64,000 bases of DNA from Epichloe hybrida (taxonomy: Eukaryota; Ascomycota; Sordariomycetes; Hypocreales; Clavicipitaceae): NCBI GenBank assembly GCA_019022495.1, contig JAFEKR010000052.1:186001-250000 (forward strand). Direction: 5' to 3'. Below, piece after piece: positions 1 through 11,949 of this stretch. The notes below the pieces were generated by a model. The model had not been told where the DNA came from. It searched no databases and saw only the letters and a list, made by a program, of their open reading frames with translations. The first letter of the stretch is position 1. Every line of letters begins with the position of its first letter. A program made the translations under genes and the position numbers.

Positions 1-2259
1 CCCAGCTTTCAATCTGTGCCTCCAAGGCAGTAACGACCGTCTTGTAGTTGCCCTCGTCTCTTCGGACGCTGAATACGTTGGCGTACATCTCCATCATGAG
101 TGGTACCATCTTGTAGCCGCAGATGGCAATTTCATAGGGACAAGGAAGAGTTTGGGTAGCATCAACTCCATCATCAGAAAGCAATTCATCAGCGATGGGC
201 TCGGGGAAGTCCACGTCAAAATCTTGGACAGATATTGGAATCGGGTAGCCCCTTTTGCCATTGATGGCAACGACTACAGTCACGATACACCAGAAAGCTC
301 GTTTGCGAAGCTCGTTGTGCAAGTCGGTCGGCTCGCCGGGCTTCTTCGTTCTTCGATGCAAGTTCAACTCGATGGCTCGGTGCAGGGCCAGGCTGGCTAC
401 AATGGAGCCGCATCCTGGTTTCGGGAAAGATCTCGTGTGGGAGACGATGAGGGCGAGCCCTTGCAGCGCTTCAAAACTCGGCGAGGAAAAGAGGTCGTAC
501 ATCTTGCTGAGGGCGAAATGGTAATGTTTGTTGGATAGATCATTATAATTATTACGTTGCTCCAGCGTTTGGCTGTTCCGGACGCCAAATTGAAACAGTA
601 TGTTGGAAAATACCATGTGCACCAGCACCAGCTCAGTCACGGATGGCTTGAAACCAGGTTCATCGTACACTCGCTCCAGCTAGAAAGGTGTCAGTCATGC
701 CCGGTTTGTTCGCACGCTTGAGAAAAAAAAAAAAAAAGGGAAAAAAACCAGCAGATATGTTTTGGTTCGGATAATCTTACCAGCTTCATGAAAGACGGCT
801 TATGCAACACCGGCATGAAGGATGCAATGGAAATGAAGTACCATTCGGCGTACAGGAAAGCGTTCCCACGGGTGGGTAGGTTGACTTGAACAGCCGGGTT
901 GACTCCCATCAGAGAGCGGAGGAAAGATTGGACGGATTTGTTGTACAGAGGCATGGAAAAGTCGATGTCGGCGGGCGGCTCGTCAACGTCCGGGGCGTCA
1001 AACGAAGTTGTCTCGATCGTGGTGCCCAGCAAAGTGAGCGTCGTTCCTTTGAGGGAACTCAGTGGTGCATCGTCACCGACAACGCCCCAGATGGTTTCCT
1101 CGGGTCTCGTCTGCCATTCGTTGCGCGGGATCTTCCACCTGATGATGCCATCGTCCATCTTTGGCGGCGAGGTGTCTTTGATGTGCAGGGAGCCATATCG
1201 CGACCAACTCTCGGTTGATGTCGAACCCCCGTTGGCATCGGCGGTTTCGCTGTGAGCAGCTTCCGAGGAAGACCGCGCCGAAGGTGCGCCTAGTTGTTCC
1301 CATGGCTTGACCTCGACACCCTTTTCAGCACACAGCCGCTCCAAATCTCGAATGCGCGAAATCATGCTGTTCCTCTCCCTCTCCAGCTGTTGCATGTACC
1401 CCCTGCGCTCCGTGCGTCCTGTGACACGGTCCGTGACGAAGCACTCGAGGTTCAGATTGATGCAGTGTGAGCAACCTTCGGGCAGCGCATCGCACCGTAT
1501 TTTCCTCACTTTGCACCTGTCGCAAGCCTGTCCGGTGCGGGAGTATGACTGGAGTCGGTTCTTGACGACGGAAGAGAAATCCTCGTGCCCGCGATCAGAT
1601 CGAGCCAGCTTCATCTTGCCAGAACAGGAGCCATTGCCATCGTCGTCGCTGGCTCCACCGCCATCGGCCGATCGCTTAGCTGGCCGGCCTGGCATCGTGG
1701 CCAGCGGCTTTGTCGTTTGCAGCGAGATACTTGTCGGCGACGACGACGCCGGCGAAACGGAGTAGGCGCCAGTCGGGCTAGAATTGGAGCTGTTTGCCAG
1801 CCAAGCAGACGGCCGCACTGCAGTGTCGATGGCGATTGGATCTGGCAGGGACGCCGGCGGCACAGCAACCGAGGTGAAGGATGATGTCGGAGAAGGATGA
1901 TGATGACGGGTATTTGGGCGAACAGAGCCGGACCCCGCCAAGCGTCGTTTTTTTTGGCTTGCGCTGAAGCTATATCCGTAATGGTAGCTGGGAGAGCTGC
2001 TCGAGCTGCTCGAGCTGCAGTGAGACGTGCGGGGAGGAGGCCGAGAGGCAGTGGGCGGCGACCTGGTATCATGAGGATCCGGGATCCAAGTGAAGTCGAA
2101 CATTGACCTCGGGGAGGAGGGCAAAGTCGTCGAGGCCCGCCCCGAGTCGAGAGGATTGGACGGCCTCGAAGTCGACTGTTGCGGTAGCAGTGGTAGCAGT
2201 GGTAGCAGTGGGATTTGGACATGGAGCTGGCTTTGTGTGGAGTCGGTCATCATGACCAT
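1..2259 (-). CDS. Zn2Cys6 fungal-specific transcription factor (3' end outside window)
   Basis: The N-terminal region is long, Ser/Pro-rich and low in complexity. It is followed by a Zn2Cys6 binuclear cluster (CDRCKVRKIRCD then CSHCINLNLEC, around 1430-1545) and a short linker/coiled coil (RRGYMQQLERERNSM). A fungal_trans middle domain then runs leftward. One intron, 680-780, joins MKL to LERVYDEPGF in phase 0, and the second exon stays open to position 1, so the gene leaves the window. Members bind CGG-type DNA in the nucleus and activate pathway genes; the target here is unknown. The reading frame opens at 2535, but the first 92 residues look like untranslated leader. I prefer one of the Met codons at 2259-2250 (MVMMTDS). 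The gene lies over 30 kb from the PKS cluster, so there is no reason to link the two. Family confidence is high; start confidence is low. Confidence 0.85.
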
Positions 2260-2600
2260 TATTGGTTGCCGCGGGCAGTGCCCACCTCGACAACGATGGG
2301 CGCGGCGGCGGCTGCAGGGAGTAGCGCGGTAGCACAGCGGGGCAGACGCCTGGCTGTTCCTGTTGCACTCCGTATTCTGCTGTGCGTAATCCGTACTCGT
2401 GTGTACGTGCGTGATGCGTCGGTAATGCCACATCCAATACGGAGTATGTAATCCGTACCTCCAAGGTCCATCCAGTCTGGTCTGGTCTGGCCAGGCGGGT
2501 TGCTTCCCTTGGCGAGTGGTCGGCCAGTCCCCCACCAGTCAGAAGCGATAGAATCGTCCGCGGCTCGGCAGGGGGGAGCTCGGCACCTGTCTTTTAGCCG

Positions 2601-2630
2601 TGCACCACCTGGCACCACCTGGCACCACCT
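2601..2630. repeat. 10-bp tandem repeat, 3 copies
   Basis: Unit is close to GGCACCACCT, repeated three times head to tail in the 5' region of the transcription factor gene. Confidence 0.8.
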
Positions 2631-2911
2631 TGCAAGGGTCTGGTGCTGGTGGGGCTCCTGATGACTTGCTATTTGCTAAAAGCCTATTGTATTATGACAG
2701 CTTCAGAAAACGCCTGGCCCTACTATACATAGGGATGGAAAAAAAACTAAAAAAAAAAAAAATGGCACGACCAGGAGGGACGTGTGAGAGTCGAAGGCAG
2801 GACTTTTTTTTTTTTTTTCGTGGGAAATAATAACAGGGCCAACGCCGTCAGAATCGGCCAAGCTCTCGCGTTGGCCGATTTCAATGGCGTTGTGCGAGGC
2901 AACGCGGGGAA

Positions 2912-2947
2912 GAGGACGAGAGGACGAGAGGACGAGAGGGCGAGAGG
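2912..2947. repeat. 8-bp tandem repeat (GAGGACGA)x4
   Basis: Three perfect copies of GAGGACGA and one copy with a single change (GAGGGCGA) lie in non-coding DNA and give a purine-only-like tract. Confidence 0.8.
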
Positions 2948-3936
2948 AAAAGAGGAAGAAATGGGTTTTACGGCAACTTGACCAACATGTCGTCTGATCA
3001 GTATCCTTCCCGTCCCTAAATATATCCAAGCTGGGTCTATATCACGTCCAATCCTCCGGCACAAGCGATATTCTCAAGGCGACGCTAATCCGCAATTGCC
3101 GAGCATCAAGTCGACTAATCCGTAGTAGTCATTATAATAGTCCTTCACAAGTTCCAAAGTCAAGTAAAGTACTGCGTAGTCCGTGATAAGTCATCGTCTC
3201 CTCCTGGCCGGCTTTGCCGTCACGTTAATACGGACTCGCACACGTGACTGCGGTCAACAAGTCGCCAATAACACAAGAATACAAGCATATGGGCCATCAT
3301 CTCTCGCCATCGCCGAAGACATTGGTACATTGGTCGAAGCCTTGATGGACTGATGGACGTGAACTGGACGCCGCGGACCAAGAGTGGCGCCAGCCTTCCA
3401 TTCATGCACCAATCGTTGCACGTGATATTTGAACCTTCGTGTCAATTGATAAGACTGGGCGGCCCGGCTCGTGCCATTATAATACCTTGTTGATCATAAT
3501 CCATTACACGTTTCCTGTGTCATGACGCCGTGGCGTCCAAAGTCCCCCGCGGCGCGCCCGTGCAAAACTGTGAATGCCATTGCCGAACGTCTCGGGGACG
3601 GAAAAGCGTCTTTCAAATAATAGATGCAACTCTCTTTCCAACCAGAACTGTATACGCTGTCACCATGTCAGCATCAAGGTGTCAAGGACTACGGCTTTGC
3701 TCGGTAGAGTTTTCCTCGCTATCATTGCGGGCGATGCGGAGCGGATTGTGGCTGCAAATGGGGGGTGTCTGGTCTTGTCCCTTGTTTCCTCTTCTTCCTC
3801 TTCTTTCTCTTCATCTCGTACGACTGTCAGAGAGGGATCCCTCCTGCAGACTCATCAGTGCAGTGGGCCCTGAGGGCGAGTCATGTCGGGAAGCTGCAAG
3901 AAGTAATCCGTGCTCCGTACGTTACGGACTACTCCC

Positions 3937-3976
3937 GTACAGACCGTACAGACCGTACAGACCGTACAGACCGTAC
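3937..3976. repeat. 9-bp tandem repeat (GTACAGACC)x4.4
   Basis: Four perfect copies of GTACAGACC plus a partial fifth copy lie about 550 bp upstream of the CGI121 start. Confidence 0.9.
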
Positions 3977-4523
3977 ATGTTGACTCCATAGAAGTCCGTA
4001 TCCCTTGCACAACAGGCGGGATGACCCGCGTTCAAAATTCGCATGGTGGCGTTGAGGGAAAACAGGATCGTGAGCTGCTCTCATGTGTCCGCACGCATTA
4101 CAACGTTATTATTAGGACAGGTCCTTGGTGCAAGGTTGGCTGCATTGATGGCGCTCACATCTCACGCAACATTGACAACACGGACGCGAAATGGAGACCC
4201 CATTGTGAAGTTATGTAATCCCTATTGTGGGCCGTGGCATGGCTCGACAACATCTGGCCCATCTGGCCCGCCCCAACTTCTGCCCAACCACAACAACCCT
4301 TCCGTCTCTCTGGCTGGTCAAAGTGGGGCGGCATGGCCAGGCCAGAGACTTGCGGGGCAGAATGCCAAATCCTGTGATGTGCGCGCTTTATTTACCAAAC
4401 CTCACGCCAGCAGTCTTGAATCATCTTTTTGCTCTCCTTGCACACTAACAACCTGAGCCCGAGCACGTAATATCCGATCCGACTCGATCCGGCGCGTCGA
4501 ACGTGGACTGGACTGCCGCAGCC

Positions 4524-5343
4524 ATGTCGCTCGAAACCGTACCCATCGAACACATTCCCCCCTCATACACGGTGTACCTCTCTCTTTACCGCAACGTAGA
4601 GAATGCTGCATTTCTGCACCAACAACTTCTCGACCGGAATGCCCATTTCGAATACGCCTTCATCGATGCCTCTGTGGTATGGCAATCCCCATGTCCTTCT
4701 TTTTCAAAACCCTGCACCCCTGTGAAGCATGCTTCGTCATGCTCGGAAATGGAAGAAGACGACGGGCTCACCATGCAACTCCACTGCGCGCGCGCGCCTC
4801 CAGGTAGTTTCCCGTCGCCAGCTGCTCTCTGCAGTCTTCAAGGCTGTCACCTCGGCGGCAACCGGTGCGCTCAAGACGCCAAATGTGCATTCTGAAATTG
4901 TCCTGTCGCTGAATCCGTCCAACAATGTAAGTAAGCTAGCCAGTCTCGGATGCGAGATATATCGGCCATCAGGCTGCGTTCAAACGTCCCCGGGGAGTCT
5001 CTAACCATGGTCGCCAATATTTGAGTAGATTGCCGACTCATATCGTCGCTTCGGAATTTCGCCCTCGACCAAAGAACTCCTCGTCGTCAAGGTGACGAAT
5101 TCTTCAGATCCGTCGGCTCCTCTACCTCGCGAATCTGTCCAGGCTCATTTGACATCACATGTCAAAGGAGATGCTGTCGAAGCCACAGACGCAAATATTG
5201 CAGCAGTGACTGATACGTCCAAGATTCGGAAATATTACAAGCTCAATGGTCTGGGCTGGCTCGACGCCATCAAGGACGACAAGACGAGGCGCTCAGCATT
5301 AGATACCCTTATAGTTAGCTCAATTGCCTTGCGTGGACTCTGA
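4524..5343 (+). CDS. CGI121: EKC/KEOPS complex subunit CGI121
   Basis: Three exons (4524-4676, 4804-4926, 5029-5343) with introns 4677-4803 and 4927-5028, all in frame, give 196 aa. The protein starts MSLETVPIEHIPP, then AAFLHQQLLDRN and FEYAFIDAS. Exon 2 continues with VSRRQLLSAVFKA and LKTPNVHSEIV. Exon 3 has SYRRFGISPSTKELLVVKV, and the end is IVSSIALRGL. This is the CGI121/TPRKB family. Within KEOPS it binds the Bud32 kinase and tRNA and helps N6-threonylcarbamoyladenosine formation at A37 of ANN-decoding tRNAs; in yeast it also affects telomeres. An upstream in-frame Met at 4503 is possible, but family members start at the MxLE motif. Length and motifs are normal. Confidence 0.9.
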
Positions 5344-5644
5344 TTCAATCAAGGTTTAAGGCGTCTCGGTTCACGGAATGGGATTTGCCATAAAGATGCT
5401 GCGAAATCTTTCGTTATTCATATACGTGAGTCGTATCTGATCAACTATTATTGCCCCCTCCTCAATTGTGTCTACATACACATGTGACCATAACAATTCA
5501 CCAAGCAAAGCTAGAAGTCCTGCTCCAAATAAATCGCTAACAAGATGACAGAATGCCGGATATCGCCTAAAACCATTATGCTTGTCGAAATGCAAAAACA
5601 AGGGGAAAGGGCGGAGACTATGCGGTATGACGCTGATGCCATCT

Positions 5645-7210
5645 TTACGCAAGACGAAGCGTATTCTTGAATCGACGAACAACTTCGGCCCACATGGCAT
5701 CACGGCCACTCTTGGTTCGCTGAACGGCATCTTTGTTTTCCTGAGCGCGTCGCAACAGATACTTCATGCATTCGCCCGTAGTGCCCCAGACCAGGTACTT
5801 GTATGTGGGCAATTTGGGGGCCGTCGACGAGCTGTCATTGCGAGCCGAGTGACTTGCTTCAACAAGCTCGCAGCTGATTTCGTCGGCCATGCCCTGAAGC
5901 TGGGCAAAGGCAATGTCAGACTTGGCACCGCCTGCATCGCAGATGGCTCGAGCTTTTTGCACGGATTCGGCATTGTGGGTGGCAAGCACCAGATGGGCGG
6001 CAGGGTATTCAGTGTCGCCTTCGAGGGTGCCGTTCCATTGACGGGTCAAGACGCTTGCGGCGATGCCATCGTAGCAGGCGTCGGTGTCAGCCTTGGTGTC
6101 GTGGAAACATTCGCGAGGATCGGATCCCAAATAGGCGCCGCGGACAAGTTTAACTCCCAGTGAGAAGCCTCCTTCCTGTGCCTGGACAAGATGTCGTTTC
6201 AAAACCTGCGGGACAATCTTCTTGTACGCTTGGTACGTTCCATAGATTGTGGGTGACTCAGTGGAAGTGTTGTATTTTTTAGCGAATTCCATGGTCCAGT
6301 CATCGATACCGTCCTGGAGCATGTCCTGCTCGGCATCAAAGAGAAGTCGAACGCCCTGCTCGTGGGCAAGTTGGCAGATGGAATCGATGGATTTGCCCAA
6401 GTAAGGGCTGGCAGGAAGACGATGCTTCAACTGGTGCAAGGCCAGACTACCAGCACCGGTGAATCTGTGGACATGTTGTTTAGCAAAAGGGTTTTTTTTT
6501 CTGCGTCGAAACACTGGGCCTGTGGCGACTTACTTGAGGGCAACAAAGTCTCCGGGCTGTGCCAGACGAATTGTTTCGAGGGTCCCTTCCGTCCAGGGAA
6601 CGATCTCATTATCAATGACCTTTTGTGTCTCTTGTCCCGCGGCTGACTCAACCTCCTCTACCTGCTTCTCCGTCAAGACGACCTCGCGCGCGTACCCCAA
6701 GATGACACCGGTGAAGCCAATTTTCTTCAGCCGGTTGATTGTTGCCTGCACTTCGGCAGGACTCTCGCCAGCGCAAAACTGGGCATAAAAGGACTTCTTG
6801 AGAAAGTATCTAAGAAGGGGATTCTTGTCTGGGTTGAAGATGGGATTGGTGCTGTGGGCCAGGAGATTCATGATGCGGAGGGAAGGCGGCAGCAACAGAG
6901 GTGAGGAGGACACGACAGTGGTAGCCAGAGAGCGGAGGATCATGCTCAGAGGCAGGACGGAGAGCGGCGCACGGCTGGATTCCAGGTTGGCGGGAGGCGG
7001 AACAGCACCAGGAAGCTCAGCAATGGTCGACGACTTGCGGCCCGAGAAGTGAATACCACGACGCTGTGTCGTGACAGCGTGACGCCCCTCGACCGAAGTA
7101 GCGACGGCGCCATGGCTGTGTCCGACCATGGCTGCCGCGACGAGGGCGCGTGAAGACGAGAGCGAGTCGGTGCTGGAGAGGAGAGTAGTAGAAGCCCGTC
7201 GAACCGGCAT
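5645..7210 (-). CDS. PUT1: Proline dehydrogenase, mitochondrial
   Basis: Two exons (7210-6535/6534 and 6464-5645) are separated by a 69-nt intron (6465-6533). The join restores FVALKFTGAG, a motif of the family. The N terminus is Ser/Arg/Ala-rich like a matrix-targeting presequence (MPVRRASTTLLSS). The FAD-binding barrel includes LLFDAEQDMLQ, VKLVRGAYLGSDPRE, LVLATHNAESV and YKYLVWGTTGECMKYLLRRA. It oxidises proline to pyrroline-5-carboxylate with FAD and feeds electrons to the respiratory chain, the first step of proline use as a nitrogen source. With the Met at 7240 the protein would be 508 aa, and with the Met at 7210, 498 aa; I chose 7210 because it gives a cleaner presequence. It is convergent with CGI121, about 300 bp apart, and that gap holds nothing recognisable. 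Confidence 0.92.
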
Positions 7211-9239
7211 TGCAAGCCCTCGCGAAGGGCTGGGTCGCATTGCTATTCTCCTGCGCTGGAGAGAAGACTGTTGGAGTCCCTTTCGTGCAGCTGCTACTGG
7301 GAGTTATTCTGGTGACCTGCGACGGGTTCTGGTCGAGGTCATGTGAGAGAGAAAAGAGGGACAGAGGCGACGGGGGGTGGGTGCGCGCTCCGTCTCCTGT
7401 GGCGGGTTGGCTTTTTGTGTTTGAGAGGGGAAGGATTGTGTGAGAAGTGAGACGGGGGAAACGAAGTGAGAGTTTTGAGGCGTTGGGTATCTGATAGTTC
7501 TTGCTCTGCCTTTGCGATGGATGCGGAGATGGCGCGACCAACGCAGGCAAGACTGGATGGGGATGCGATGGGATGATGGCTTGAGATTGAGAATTGAAAA
7601 AGAGGCCACAAGAGTTGTGGAAGACAGCAAGAGAAGATGTCCGCAGCGTATTCAGCTGGGAAAACGTTTGTGATATATTAAAGTTGTGTGTTTTTTTTTG
7701 TTGCCCTTGGATGGTTAGTACGGAACACGAAGAAAGTCTCGAAAGAAATCCCAACAACAGCGAGGAACTCGTCTCTACTATTGATTTCCGGGTTTCCGGG
7801 TCTCCTTCCTCTGCGTTTGTTCGGACTCGGTGACTTATTTCTGACGAACCAGCTGACCATTTATCGTGGAGTGGGCGAAAGCTCCAGAAGGGCATTTGTC
7901 GTCTTATAGTTGTTCGTGTCCTACACTCCGCCTCCTCTTGGCCGGGGGGGGGGGTCAGGAACGGCGTCATCATTGCGCAAGGTGTGTGTGTAAATCGCTT
8001 TGTGGCGAGACAAAAATGTCCACGGCATTAAGAAACATGCGACACACAACACGAGTCCAGAACCTTTCAGACCACTCCGTCAGTTGCCATCTATTACTCA
8101 GTGTCGTTATCTTTGCCCCACCGACATCCGGGCCCCCATGCCGTTTGACCCCCCCCCCCCCTGGTTCTGGCGACCTTGCTCCTATCGCGGAGTCGGACGT
8201 TGCCCCCGTCCGTTGTCGGCGGTCGCCTCGTCAAGCGCGATGGCAGGGCCCCCCTGCTTTCCCAATCGGGGGAGCAAATCGATCACGTGGCTCCTCGCGG
8301 TGAAGACCCGAGAGTAGCCGTCCGAGTTCCTGCGCCCTCCCCACACAGAGATAGCGCAGCGTACGGGTTACACCAATCGAGATTGGTCCTTCTTTATCCT
8401 GGTGGCGCGCTGGAATGCCTCCGATACGGGGGCCTCGGTTTGCAGTTGTGATGACATGAAATGACACCCCCCCACCGCTCTGTTGTTCCACGGCCTTCTG
8501 TTGCAGCCAGCAAATGGGACCCCGGGGAGCCCTGCCTGGTCTTCCCAGATGTTTCTGATAGTCACCTGACCCCCGGAGGAGCATGGCCACCGGTCACCGA
8601 GCTGAAGTCCGTCCATAATACTACGAATTCACATCGTTGAACTCCCTTCCCTAATACCCTGCACACCAGGCTATTATTACGTGCACGGCTCACCTTGTCC
8701 GGCGCTGCCTTCGATAAGAATTTCTGTTCCCCGACCAATTTCCCCCGACTGCGCTGCCCGATCTCTTACATAGGCCCTCTGGTCACCTCTTGGCTGCGAT
8801 GCAGAAGACGGCCCCCAATCCATGACAAACTGTGCTACACATGACGGATGACATTATGTGATGAATGATTCATCTGATCTACAGACTACGTGCCGCCTAA
8901 ATATGGTCTACAGTACATATTGTGCAACACTCCGTGTTACGATCCTACATGTAGTCCGTACTCAACAACCTTGATCACCGCCGAACCAGGAGGAGAGAGG
9001 CCCACACCCAGCCACTGCCGGGAAGGCCGAAAGTCGGACCCAAACCCAGTGCTGGCGCGCATAGGCTCGGCAGAAGGTCTTGGCCGCCCTGCTGGCTAAA
9101 GACAAAACGCAAGTCAGTGGCTTTGTAGGAATCGAATCGCGATGAGCAAGAGACAAGCCAGGTATGTACATACTCCCTCCCTCTCGGGTTCTCACGCAAT
9201 CCGCAATCGCCATCCGCTGCGGCTGCGAGAATTGGGAAA
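7211..9239. other. Intergenic region upstream of proline dehydrogenase
   Basis: No supportable gene. It holds the promoter and 5' UTR of the proline dehydrogenase gene (CT-rich minus strand near 7250-7560), homopolymers (G near 7941, C near 8150) and the 3' flank of the Tim17-like gene. The ORFs seen on both strands have no family features. Confidence 0.5.
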
Positions 9240-10292
9240 CTAGGACTGGACATGTCTGTCGTCACTTGTCGGTGCCGCGAGAGCGCTTGCGTCTGCTCGG
9301 CTTGCTGCAGGGCCCACGGCAGATCCAAAGCGACGTCGGAGTGTCTCGACGTACCCTATCGGTCTGCCGCGGGCCAGGCCAACAAGGTCCTGCACACCTC
9401 CGTAGGCAAGCCCGAATAATAAACCCAGCTTGGCCGTGCGTCCAGCTGTTGACATCGAAAACCTGTCTGCATCACGCAGCCGAAAGTCGGCGTTTGTTAG
9501 CCACATCAGTCAGTCACGGTTAAAGGATTCCCATGCCCATGCGGCTTCGCTTCCCTCATTGCCTAGGTGCGTAACAAAGATTCCGACACTTGCCGCGTTT
9601 CATACACGTCTTTCATCTCCACGCGTCCGCAACCCCCTGTTTCCCCGGACCGACGTGCCAAGCACAAAGGCAAAAAGGCGTGATAAAAATCGGTGATGCA
9701 AACATTGACATCATGTCATCAGAATGCGGCAAGAATTGTGGGCACCAAGTATAGACGTCCCATAGATAGATACAACTACCGCTGGGTCCGTTCATCGCAA
9801 CAAGGGGCCGAAGAGAATGTCATACTTACGCCATAGGGAAAAAGCGCCAGCCACCGTGAGCGTCGCCACCGTCGTTGAGAACATGTCGCTGCTGCCGCGG
9901 TAGCGATCTACTGTGCTTTCCAACCCCAAGGCCATGAAACTCCAGAAGCTCGTCTTGGCCGCCATCCGAAATCCTTCACGGATCCCACCCTGCATAGCAT
10001 GATAGTTTTTGGATTTGTGGTAAAAATACCACCCCGTTGTGGTGTCGGGCATTTTATGTGCATGTTCTGCTCGGAAACGAAGCTGCGCCGTCTGACCACC
10101 CTGCACAGCTCCCAACGTGAAGCCTATGACGCCAGAAGATACAGAGCCCAGGAGCACGCGGGCCGGTGTCGAAATGGACAGTCTGGGATATGGATCTGAC
10201 GTGAATGCATCATGATCGTGTGCCATGGGAGACTGCGGCGTACTTGGCAAGGGCGTGGTTGCAGTTACATCTGCGGCAGCTGTGCGATCCAT
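9240..10292 (-). CDS. Tim17/Tim22/Tim23-family-like membrane protein
   Basis: Two exons, 10292-9830 and 9466-9240, with a 363-nt intron (9467-9829). The join gives FSLWHRFSMSTAGRTAKLG in frame and 229 aa. The protein has an acidic N terminus and glycine-rich hydrophobic segments (LLGSVSSGVIGFTLGAVQGG; SFWSFMALGLESTVDRYRG; TVATLTVAGAFS; LGLLFGLAYGGVQDLVG). The pattern of a hydrophobic helix, then R-G-x-x-D, then a Gly/Ala helix is typical of Tim17-family proteins of the inner mitochondrial or peroxisomal membrane. It is not clearly Tim17, Tim22 or Tim23 itself, and an import or metabolite-membrane role is only inferred. The start could instead be the Met at 10226 (MAHDHDAF). The long intron may hide an extra small exon. 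Confidence 0.6.
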
Positions 10293-11127
10293 GCCCGGAT
10301 GACTTGTCGCGGCCAAAAGGGATCCGCTGGTGGGATAAATAAGAATGAGTCGTCTACATACAATGTCCAGAGCAGACGAGAAACTGTATGCTGTATGTGG
10401 GTTTATACCTCCTGTACATAGGTGCGTGCGGTGTGCGTGCGGGTGAAGTCCGGGACCAGGCGCGGGTATGGTGACAAGATGTTTGCCGATCAAGAGCGAG
10501 CGGATGGATCGTCTTTGTTCAGAAAGGACCTTCTCATGACCGTGCTATGTGTTCTTCGCACGGCCCATATCACACCAAGGCGTGGGGCAAACCATGGACG
10601 GGCAGTGACGATGGACGTACCGGAGAGATGGATTTTCCGAGCTTATCAGAGGATATGTGCTAAATGAGAAAGAAGAAAGATCCGAAAGTGCAACTAAACC
10701 GAAATTTCTGGCTAGCCTCTGGTGCCCCTATAAGTCTGTATGTACTCCTCGCAGCCCAACCCTGCCCGACATGCGCTCGATCATCAGAATTGTGCATAAG
10801 TGAAGAATATTCCAGTTGGACAAAGTCCAATCACTAGCTGAAATCTCAGATGGCCACGATTTTGCAAATGGCTCGACTGCTTGAACACGCATCGACGGAG
10901 TAGAGAGTTTCTCTTCTTCTAAGACACGATACAAAGTCGCAATAGGAGATCGTTGTCTCAAATGCCACTCAGGTGCGAAAACGGCACCACGTCATGCGTA
11001 AATAAACCATCAGCAGGATGTGACAATGCTCGCGGCTGCGGTCAGCTTACGACCTGTCTGAACAACCTCCACTTGCGATACGCAAAATCCGGCAAATTGT
11101 AGACAAGGACCTAACAGTTCCCCAATT
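10293..11127. other. Intergenic region with a possible degraded coding relic
   Basis: No intact gene. On the minus strand, 10728-10990 reads openly as a protein-like stretch (about 85 residues, with FAPEWHLRQRSPIATLYRVL at its head) but lacks a plausible start or splice context. It could be a relic downstream of the kinase-like gene or chance. Confidence 0.3.
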
Positions 11128-11949
11128 TCAAACCCTAGTACATTTGCTCAACAAGTACTTTTCCACCAAGGCAAAACTGAAAAAGTCGTTCTCGGGCATC
11201 GCATATTTTGCGTCCTCGATGCACCAGTCAGGGGTGCCCGATTTATCAAGCAGTTCTCCCTCGTGTTTGCAAGAATCGAAATCAATGATAATTGGCACAT
11301 CATTCTCGTTTATCATTATGTTTCTAGGGTTGATATCATTGTGGACAAGTCCCAATGCGTGCAAGTGGAGAATTGCGCCCCGAAGGCTCCGGAGGTAAAG
11401 CTCTGGATCTAAGGGCTTCTTATCCCTTAATCTTTCTTCGAGGTCCATTGAATACTTCGTGAAGCAAAGACCTTGTATTTTATCGTCTTTGACGATACAC
11501 CCTAAGAACTCGATGATATTTGGATGCGGATTGCTTCGTAGAATTTCGCATACGCTGACCTCATTGATGATTTGATTGGTCAGATCATGAACTTGCTCGT
11601 CACTGTAAAAAAGAAGGCTTGGTCGCTTAACATAATGATTCTCCGCTAGCGGACTGGGAGATCGGGTCATGGATGGGTCGAATGACGGCCAGATGTCTTT
11701 CAAAGGTACTGTGTGTAACTCGTGGACATCGATCGGAACTGACGGAAAAAGACGAATACCTTTTCTGGAGTAGAAGTAGTTACCCGACTGATCTTGTAGA
11801 ATGAATTTCGAATGGTCGAAAACAAAGTCGTCGCCCTTCCGGATGAACATCTCGGCCTGCTCGCATATTTTCATATGTTCTTCGACGTGAATCATGATTA
11901 TAGGGAGGTCGAGGGATGTCTTGCTGACTCTGCCTGCTTCATGAGCCAT
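11128..11949 (-). CDS. Kinase-like protein with HND catalytic motif
   Basis: Intronless, 273 aa. The C-terminal two thirds match the eukaryotic-like kinase fold. There is an alpha-C glutamate in INEVSVCEIL, then PNIIEFLGCI and the catalytic loop LVHNDINPRNIMI (His203, Asn204, Asp205, Asn210). The metal-binding motif is IIDFDSC (Asp223), with DFD instead of DFG, and an activation-segment end at GTPDWC. The glycine-rich P-loop is not recognisable; the first 100 residues form a separate N-terminal part. It resembles the expanded, lineage-specific kinase-like families of filamentous fungi, often found near repeats and self-recognition genes. Catalytic residues are present, so it may be active; its substrate is unknown. 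It sits alone in gene-poor, AT-richer DNA. Confidence 0.7.
   Translation of the reverse strand: MAHEAGRVSKTSLDLPIIMIHVEEHMKICEQAEMFIRKGDDFVFDHSKFILQDQSGNYFYSRKGIRLFPSVPIDVHELHTVPLKDIWPSFDPSMTRSPSPLAENHYVKRPSLLFYSDEQVHDLTNQIINEVSVCEILRSNPHPNIIEFLGCIVKDDKIQGLCFTKYSMDLEERLRDKKPLDPELYLRSLRGAILHLHALGLVHNDINPRNIMINENDVPIIIDFDSCKHEGELLDKSGTPDWCIEDAKYAMPENDFFSFALVEKYLLSKCTRV

Larger units (their letters stand above)
2260..4523. other. Intergenic region, promoter side of two divergent genes, with short tandem repeats
   Basis: No supportable gene. The stretch separates the divergently transcribed transcription factor and CGI121. It contains three tandem-repeat tracts (annotated separately), poly-A and poly-T runs near 2745-2820, and several scattered short copies of a 'tccgta/tacgga' word. 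It is probably 5' UTR and promoter DNA. Confidence 0.5.

Noticed and set aside
1..2259. The Zn2Cys6 factor as cluster regulator
   Set aside because: It is more than 30 kb away with some fifteen unrelated genes between, mostly housekeeping.
9120..9160. tRNA B-box-like word (GATTCGATTCC on the minus strand)
   Set aside because: No matching A box, acceptor stem or anticodon arm could be drawn around it.
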